64,000 nt of DNA, from NCBI RefSeq assembly GCF_026230105.1, contig NC_079475.1, positions 33,416,086 to 33,480,085 of the forward strand, written 5' to 3'. Made by a program: the position numbers and the translations under genes. This stretch comes from Diorhabda sublineata. Lineage: Eukaryota; Arthropoda; Insecta; Coleoptera; Chrysomelidae. The notes below the pieces were generated by a model. That model was not told the DNA's origin. It ran no database searches and saw only the letters and a list, made by a program, of their open reading frames with translations. Below, in pieces: positions 52,301 to 61,300 of this stretch; the first letter of the stretch is position 1, and each line of letters begins with the position of its first letter.

Positions 52301-55300
52301 TGGGAGATGACCAGCTTTATCTTTGACGTTTGATTTTAGATCTCTTTTGATAGAAAACTCATTTTCTACCAATAAAGACCTAAAATCTAAAAAGACGATT
52401 CATCACAAAAATTGATTATTTTTTACTTTAATTCAATTTTTTACTTTACTCACTTTCCAATAGTCTTCAAAAATTCTTCCAAGTAATCTATATCTTTTGT
52501 GGCGACCAGTGAGATTACTTTAACTTCTTCTCTGTTTTCGTTCAAACTTGGGATAACACCGAAGGTTAGTACTATAGAATCTTGTTCTACGTAGTCGAAT
52601 TTATCAGAAAACTTTTGCAATAGGGCATTCACGAAATAATCAGCTGATCCAAACTTATCAAAATCTTTGCCAGATTTCCCTATCTGAGGCTTTTCTAGGA
52701 TATTGGATAAGTTTGCCAACAGTTGCTTTCCTGAAATTGAACATGGCTTAATACTGGCAAAATAACAATGATTGAATTATTTAATTTAAATGTAATTTCG
52801 TTACGATATTGATTAAAAAAAACATATAAAACCCTATTATATTTTGGAATAAGGTTGAGAAATTACTGAAAATAATTGTTTTTTTACATGTGTGTGAATT
52901 AAATAGCGAGAACCATTTTTCACTTTACGATTTCAATTCAGTATTCTCCCTTAGAGTTTGAGCTGAATATAAAGTGAACACAATCATTATTCAGTACTTC
53001 CACTATGATAATATTCACAATTACACTGTTTGATGCGGGTTTTGCTAAACGAGCTATTGTTAGAGGCCGGAAGTACTGTTTACCTGAAGACGATAATTTG
53101 GTTATCGAAGCGCATCATATAGCGCGATAAAGAGTGTTGGTTTAACATTACTAGTGGATATTTCTATCGGTGCTCTTTTACATTCATTTTTCCAAAAAAC
53201 AAATTTGTGATGAATATCCAAATATTGGGTATACATAAATAGTGGATTTCTAATACTCACTGAGGGAAAGAAGTTCAGTTGATTTGAAATTTGATCTAAA
53301 ATTGTCTAGAATAGAGTTATTTCCTGTATCTGCATTGTCATTTGGTAATGTATTATTGACCTAAAAATAAAAACTGCTTATTAAATATCATTAAATTCTT
53401 CCACGAGTAAATAGACATCCCAAAAATCACGAAGCTAGAGTGGTTTCATAAGGATTATGTCTAGTTACCAGTGAAAGATATTAATTGAATATAAATAGAG
53501 TAATAGTTATCTATCGATGAGCTGGAGCTACATTTATAGTGAACGGAGCGTTTTTTCTCTCATATTTTTAACGATGCTGAAATTATGTGTTCGATCGAGG
53601 CATTTTCACATTTTCAAATTGTTCAGAGACATTAAAGCAAAAATGCTTCGCTTATGTCTAAACATGAAGCCATTATCATTCCAAGTCATTCATTTCAATT
53701 TTAAGACGTTTTTTTCACTTTTTAAGAAACTTCTAAAGATGGTTACACTATTGAAAGACACATTGTTGGACCCACCGAAAAACCGAAGTGATTAAACCAA
53801 GTCGCCAAGCCTATAGTTGCATCATGCGACGTAATTATGATCAGTTCTTTATTGATCATGAATTACTGAATTAAGAAAATTTACATTTTGTAAATTATGA
53901 AGCAGCGAAAATGTCGAATATGTGCCAATAAGAACGTTGAGAATTGGCTGGTTTTGTACTAGGAGCTATAGAAATAGTATTATGTTTCGTAAAGAAAACT
54001 GATAAATATCATCAGCAACATGAGTTGATTGTCGTTTGGCATATTAGATCATTCCTACAATTTATCCATATCATTATTCTTAACTTTTTGCATATCAACA
54101 TATTCATTTTGTTTACAGTATATAAATTGAAACTCTAATTTAATCTTACCAAAGTGAGCAATTGACGATTAACAGAATAATTGTACATTTTCCTGCAAAA
54201 TATATGAAATCTTTTTTTGACCCCGTGAATACCAATGTACCTTCTTCTAGGAATTCCAGAATACTTTTCATTTATAATTTCTTAGTAGAATGTAATCAAC
54301 TTAATCTTTCACGATATTCCTGGTACATGTTTCAAATAAAACAAACGCTGCTATTAGAGATTCGGCACGTGCGACTAAAGTTAATATCTGGTTTTGTATA
54401 TATTTTTCTGTATATTGTTTTGTTGATGTATATATTCTTATTTGTAGTAGTTATCGAATTTTGTTCATTGTGCTACCTTTTCACCATCCTCGGCCCTAAG
54501 ACTAGCACCCAAAACGTGTGACCCTGATGTGATTAACAGAAGACGTAAGAACAGTGAACGTTTTTTTGTGGGCGCTAAGCGTATGTAGACAGTGTACTGC
54601 GAATGGTTTAAGTGAAGTGCAGGTGGTAGTTTCTCGGTTAGTTTGTGAAAGAGAAAGAAAATAGCTAACGGTGTTAATTATGCGAATGCACTACTCCGAC
54701 ATTCAGTAAATAGCCTCGTTTTGTTACGACTATCGACATTGTTACTTATTAAACCGGCGTACGCGCTGAACGAGATATCACCAGACGGCAATAGCGTGAC
54801 TATCCACCTACGAAATCAAGTCAACAGGTACCAGCAGCAGCTCAAAATACGGAACAGCAGCCTGACGATAATCAACTGCAGCTTATGGACTTCCTTGTAG
54901 AGGACGATGCACCAGTTCAACCTAAGCAGTAGCTGCAAGTGGTTCGGAGTTTACAGCGACGAGTTCGATTCGTACAATATTATCAAGCCGGGTTTTTGTG
55001 AGCACAAATTCTAATTTGTGACTTCATAATTGGAAGGGGGGTTATAAGACGAACACGCCATGTTCCATCGCATTTAAAATTCCATAATACAGGTACACAT
55101 TTCTCGGAATAACTTCCTCAATAATACAATATTCCTTTGACCCCGGGATCTCCATGTTATCTTCTTTTGGAAATTCCAGTCGGGACGTTTTGATTTGAAG
55201 AGATGTTCATTTTCCATCTTGGGACAGCAAAGCGAGCAGATGTTGGAAGCCTACATCTCAGCGGAGCTACGCTGCTCCTAGTGGTTCGACGCGCGTTAAT

Positions 55301-58300
55301 TTTATGTTTTGAATAAATGTTTGTCTCTACTGTTTTGTTAATGTATATATACGGTTCTAAGACTAGTGCTTGTATATGTTTCAACATTATATCGCTAATT
55401 TTGTGTATTTGCTAATTTCTATAGTAAATTAAAGTCCTGATACTTTAAGTTTGTTATAACAACGACATAATACAAGAAGTAAGTTGATTAGTTCAAATGA
55501 TACTTACATTTTTTCGACCTTTAGCATCATACAGATTGTTGATCTTGTCAACAACAAAATTGAGGGCTAACGCGCATTCAATAATTTGTTTAAACGTTAT
55601 AATGCCATCGAAGTACGCGGCTAATAATTCACCGTATGAATATCCGAAATAGTTTGTTGGCTGGATTTCTAATTCTTTGAAAAGGTCTATGATCCCAATT
55701 TGTACTAAAATACTTCCTAAGACTTGGTTTATTGATTTATCTGCATTATCATTAAAAATTGTTTTATGAACGTCAACACCTTTTGGGAGTAGGAATTTTT
55801 GTGCTCTAAAATGTTAACAAGTGTGGTGATATGATTATTAGCTAATTAATAACACACTTACTTTTCCATGGTTTTTGAAAAATTGGGAATAAGTAGTAAT
55901 CTCTTTCCTAGATCGTACCATTCATTAAGTTCACCGAATGCAAAATACAGAGGAGTTTTAGTACCTGAATATTGCTCATAAAATCTGTATAATTCATCGG
56001 ATTTGGACAATAGTGAGTATCCTCTGTAAATATGATTGGGAATGTTCTTCCTGATAAAACAGAAATAAATGTAAACACATCACATCACTTTCTTGATCTC
56101 ACTAAAGAGCAACGAGGTTATTTGAAACCCCAAGGGAGCCCAAATTTTTTTCACAAATTACGGTGTATCTATTACTGCCCTTGACAAGGGTGGAAAGTTT
56201 CTTTGGAAATTTCCATATGTTTGGTATATATATATATATATATATTTACCCAAATGAAGAAACTTGTTTATTTAATTTTTCCCATATTTTTATTTGTTTT
56301 TGGAAGGGTCGGGACATTCTTAGATCTTAGCACTCATTTCGAATTCGCCAAAGACATATTTGGAAGTTTTCAACTTGAAATAAAACTTTATACATTCACA
56401 TTAAAGCGGCTATAGTAGTAGTAGTAATAAATCGAAAAGGGTTGTCATTCGTCTCAATAGATGTTGTATGAGATATACTAGTTGGAATGGATTCCTCTTG
56501 AGTGACTGCTGCCATAAACTTATTCGCTTAATATGGCCACCGCTTTATAGGATTGATTCAGATCTTTTCCTGGATTATAGTAGTTTGAAAAATTCATAAC
56601 TAAATATTCAAATTATGAGAATCAATTAGAGAAAACTAGAGGTCTTAAAAAAGTAAACGCAATCCCATACGAATAGAATACTCCTATGTTACAATAGGAC
56701 AGGGTAATTTAGGAAAAATAGCAGATTTCATACACCTAGAAGTACAGCTTACTTAAACTTAGAAGACGAATAAATCGCATAAAATGCTCCCCTGGACATA
56801 TCCAGATCTAGAGAAGTACAAATAAACAATAAAGTCAGTATATATAAGAGCATTATAATATGGTTTTTAACACAAAAAATTACATATCACATAAATACCT
56901 CTAAAAATAAGATATTAATGGAAAATATATGGCATGAAATGTGAAAATGAAGCATGGTGATCCAAATATGATCATAATCTATATAAAAAATACGAAGAAT
57001 TACAGGAATGTTGGAATTTGCCAAAGTATGGATACTGCGATGAACAAGCCATATAGTATGAATGAATGGATAGAGAATGTCGAGAAAAGTACTGGAAATT
57101 AGCTTTGGGGCGTTGGTTAATTGGAGGGCCTCGGAAGGGGCGACAGGAAGAAGTCGCAGAAAACGTAGTCTTCTATAGATACGCAAATGGAAGAGAGCAG
57201 CTCAGAATAGATACAAATGTGATAGGAAAATTGGGAAGTCACTTAATCGATAGGAAATATATTCTTCTTCCGTTTCTAATTTTAATTTTGCCTTTATGAC
57301 TAAGTAGACCACAAATATCCGGGAAATAAAAATGTGCTAGTACCTGGAATTGGCTATAAAGCTGCACACGACATGCCAGAAGTGAAGTGGACAAGAAGTT
57401 GACAGATGAATTAAGAAAAATTAACCAACTGTTTCAACTTCAATATCACGAACAATATTAGAATAATGCGGTATTATTGTGTACTATTAATTGGTTAAAC
57501 ATAATTTTTTACCTAAATGCATCATGCAAAAGTCTGACATGTTCAGCATCTAAATTATTAGATTTCAAATCATCTAAAATGGTGGTGATAGATTCCTTCG
57601 TTCTTCCACTAATGCATACTACTCTTGGGATATCATCTTTCGGTATGCCCTTATTAACTTTTTCTTTTTCGTTAGCTTTTATCAGAAGATGGCAATTACT
57701 TCCACCGAAACCAAAGCTATTGATGCCTGAAAAAATAGTAACATTACAATACATTAGAACTTTTAGATCGTATATTCTACGAAATTAATTATTGCTACAA
57801 ATTACTTATTATCAGGAAACTAGCATGCAAGAAATTAGTGAACATACAATTAATATACATAATTCGACTAATGAGAATGTCTAATATTTGTAAACGTTTT
57901 TCTATTGTTCGAAATGAGAAAAGAAGAAGGTGGGCGCTGGTTTCTTAGACTTCTCTAGAGTTTCTAGAGAAGATGCATGTAAAATATTTATAAAAAAATG
58001 TTGATACATTATATTCATAAAATCATTGAGTGAAACATGAAATCTCAAAATTCTTTGCTACAACTATGGAATTGAACCAATTTCTGTTTCAATAAGACTT
58101 TTTTAAAATTTGCTACACGAACGTGTGACTGATAGCGGTTTTTCTAGTGCTTGAGTATAGATGTTGAACAATTTCATTCAGAATATCTTCTATCTCCATA
58201 TTTTTATTGATTGAATTTTTGTATGAATTTCAAGTATCGTATAGGGGTGGATGAATAAGTACAAAAACGTGATTATGAGCTGTCACATTTTAAGGAAACT

Positions 58301-61300
58301 CTAATTACTTGTAGTGTCACAACTTACCGACTAGTCCTCTATTGTCCTTAAATGGCATTTTCTCAGTGACGACTTCTAGACGACCTTCCATAATACCCTT
58401 AATGTTATCTCTTGGTGTAGTAAAGTGTAGATTAGGAGGAATATAGCCTGTCTCCAAACCTATTATGCACTACGGAAGATTATAGTAAGTATTATAGAAA
58501 TGATAATTTTGTTCTCAAATTGTTTTGTTCATTTAGTATTGGCATTTCTACAAATGAAAATTATATGTCTTACAAATCTTATGAGATCCGTTTGACAAAC
58601 TTTCTTCCTCTTTAACGTTTTCTACCACTTTTGACTTCATTACCCTTCAACTGTGGCACAAGTTCTACCTTTATTTTCAAGTGTTTACTCATGTATAGTG
58701 CTTTTTCAAAATTAAATTAGGAAGGAAGTTCGATATTTTGTTAACTTACTTTTGTAATGGAACATATTCCAGAAGCTGGTTCCGAATGTCCAATGTTAGA
58801 TTTCACCGAACCAATTAGTAATGGATCTTTTCTACACTTTGCGAGAACATCGTCAATACTCGCACATTCTTCTGGGTCGCCAACGAAAGTACCTGTGATA
58901 ATAAAACATAATTATAATATGGAAATATTAATATATAATATATCAAAAATATCTATCACTATCTATCACTAGCATCCTATTTGATTTTTGTATTCCAGGT
59001 CCCATCCAAGTCACACAAATCGCATAATGTGAACCTGATTCAATTTAAAAATCCAACAAAGGTATGAAAGTGCAAAATAATCAATTTGAAAATTGTCTTT
59101 ATTTGGTATTACACGCTTGAGCTTTATCGTAACTATCTATATGAGCCGATTAGAAATGTTTATCTGAAAAAATTAGCGATTCCCATAGCCATAGAAACAT
59201 AGTTTACAATCTCTTAAATTTCGGTATTTCAAAGTACTAAGAATGAGAAAGTGATATTAACGAGGTTTTCTAGTAACAAATTCGACATGCCTTAATTTCA
59301 TTGCCAATTTGATAGAATCACACCAGTATCTCGCAAATCAGCACTAATCACAGTTATCTTTATGAAACATTGGAAAGTGGGTGATTGTCAAGCAAACAAC
59401 GGAATGATAACGTAGACAGAATAATGCGTTTTGACAAACTTGCAAACATATGGGAACTAAGTTGGAATTTCTGAAACCGTTGGTGATATTCATACTGAAT
59501 TCACTGTTCACACTACAACTATACCAACACTCACAATTACACTGTTTGACTCACGTTTCGATAACAAGTTATCATTTTCAGAGACTGAAGGTAAACTATA
59601 ACCGAATAAGTTTTTTTACCTGTTTTATACCAAATTTCCCCACCAATAAACCTTTTCATGCCAAAAATAATCCAAGCGGGAAAACCTCCTTGGCGGGAAT
59701 TTCCACAATTATTCGCTTTTCTTATATTTAGCATTTTCAATGCTTTCAAATTCATCCAATAATTTATTATTGGATACGTCAATTATCAATTTTATATTAT
59801 TAATTTTTGTTTCATGATTTTGACTAGCAGCGTGATCGGCAATAGTCGATTTTTCGGTCCGTCCATATTTGAAATAAGCTATGTGCTCTTTAAATCGGAT
59901 ATTAAAGGATCTCTTAATCTGCCCGATATACCCCCCTTCGGCTAATTTCATATATATCACTCTTTTCCATATTTCGTATTTCATCATTAGGATTACGCAA
60001 CAATTTTTTAAAAGTATTGCTGGATTTATGAACCAATTTAAAAACCACTTTGTTAAAAATTCCTTCTAATCCCTTTGTATAAACAGGAATTGAAGAGCAA
60101 ATTTTACTTGTATTTCATTTTGATTTTGGAAAAATGTGGTTTCACATCGAGATTTCTCAAACCTATGACGTTTAATTAACATATTTACAATTATTTTAGT
60201 AGCTGTAGTCAACAGTTATAATACTAGTGGTAGTTTAAAAAGTGTGTTACATCTAGTAATGCTGCCTAATTATAGTTTGTTCATTCATTAAAAAATCCCA
60301 GAGATGGTAATTTGACTGTAGCAATTGAAGATGTTCCCAAATATAACAACACCAGGCAGTTGGAAATTTCTGTTAAAAAATAAATTTGGAAGTAAATTAA
60401 TAGTTTCATATCAAATCCTGTGATTTTAGAAAGAAAATTTATATCGTGATATCTGACTATTTCAGGCTATGATAAGGAATGGCATCAATTTCAATAAAAC
60501 CTGATTAAGATGAAATTTCATGAGAATTGCAGGGAGGTTAACTTGACGACGCCAGTTATCGTAGTTAATAGTTTGGTCTCGTCAAACAAATATATTGGTC
60601 GAAATTATTCAAGAATTTGCTTTTTCTTCCAATTAGGCACCGAAATATAGCTTTGCATTTAAATGGACCACAGCAAAAGTTAACTCCATTCGAGACCACT
60701 TTCGACTTGTCACCTTTCACAATCAAATTGCTCATCTGTAGAGCGTAGGCACCACTTGGTGAAATACGGTTTTAGGAAAATATATAGTCAAAGAAAAATT
60801 TTGATATTTCCTTAAAGTGAACGGAAAAAATTAGGTTTCGAAAATGTTGATGATGTGATGGATACAATCTATCTACAAATCAGTACAGTATCATTTTGAA
60901 TGAGACAAATTTGATCAAATGTGAAGATTTATAAATCATCTGAAATCGCACGAACTCCTATGATGTCAAGTGAACTTAGATGTGTATGCCTAGAAACATT
61001 ATTGAAGCCTTACCTGTTCCATGAGCTTCTAAGAAACTGAGATCAGCAGGATTTACTTCGGTTTCTTGATAGAATTCAGTAAGAAGTTGTTTTTGTGTTT
61101 CTCCAGAAGGATAAGTGATACCAGCTTCTTTGAATCCATCACAGTTGGTTTTGATATAAATGAGTTGACCGTAGTTTCTTTTTGCAACATTTTTCTTTTG
61201 AATAATCATCGTACCTACTGCTTCAGATCTAGCGTATCCATTACCCATTTGATCAAAGACTTTACAGGAGCCATCCAAACTCAATACTCCCAATCTTAAA

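Noticed and set aside
53361..55507. A missed MAT exon supplying the lost residues
   Set aside because: I looked for a frame with a GIAFHS-like motif and suitable phase-0 splice sites on the minus strand and did not see one; much of the intron is the LTR-like repeat. Transcript data would be decisive.
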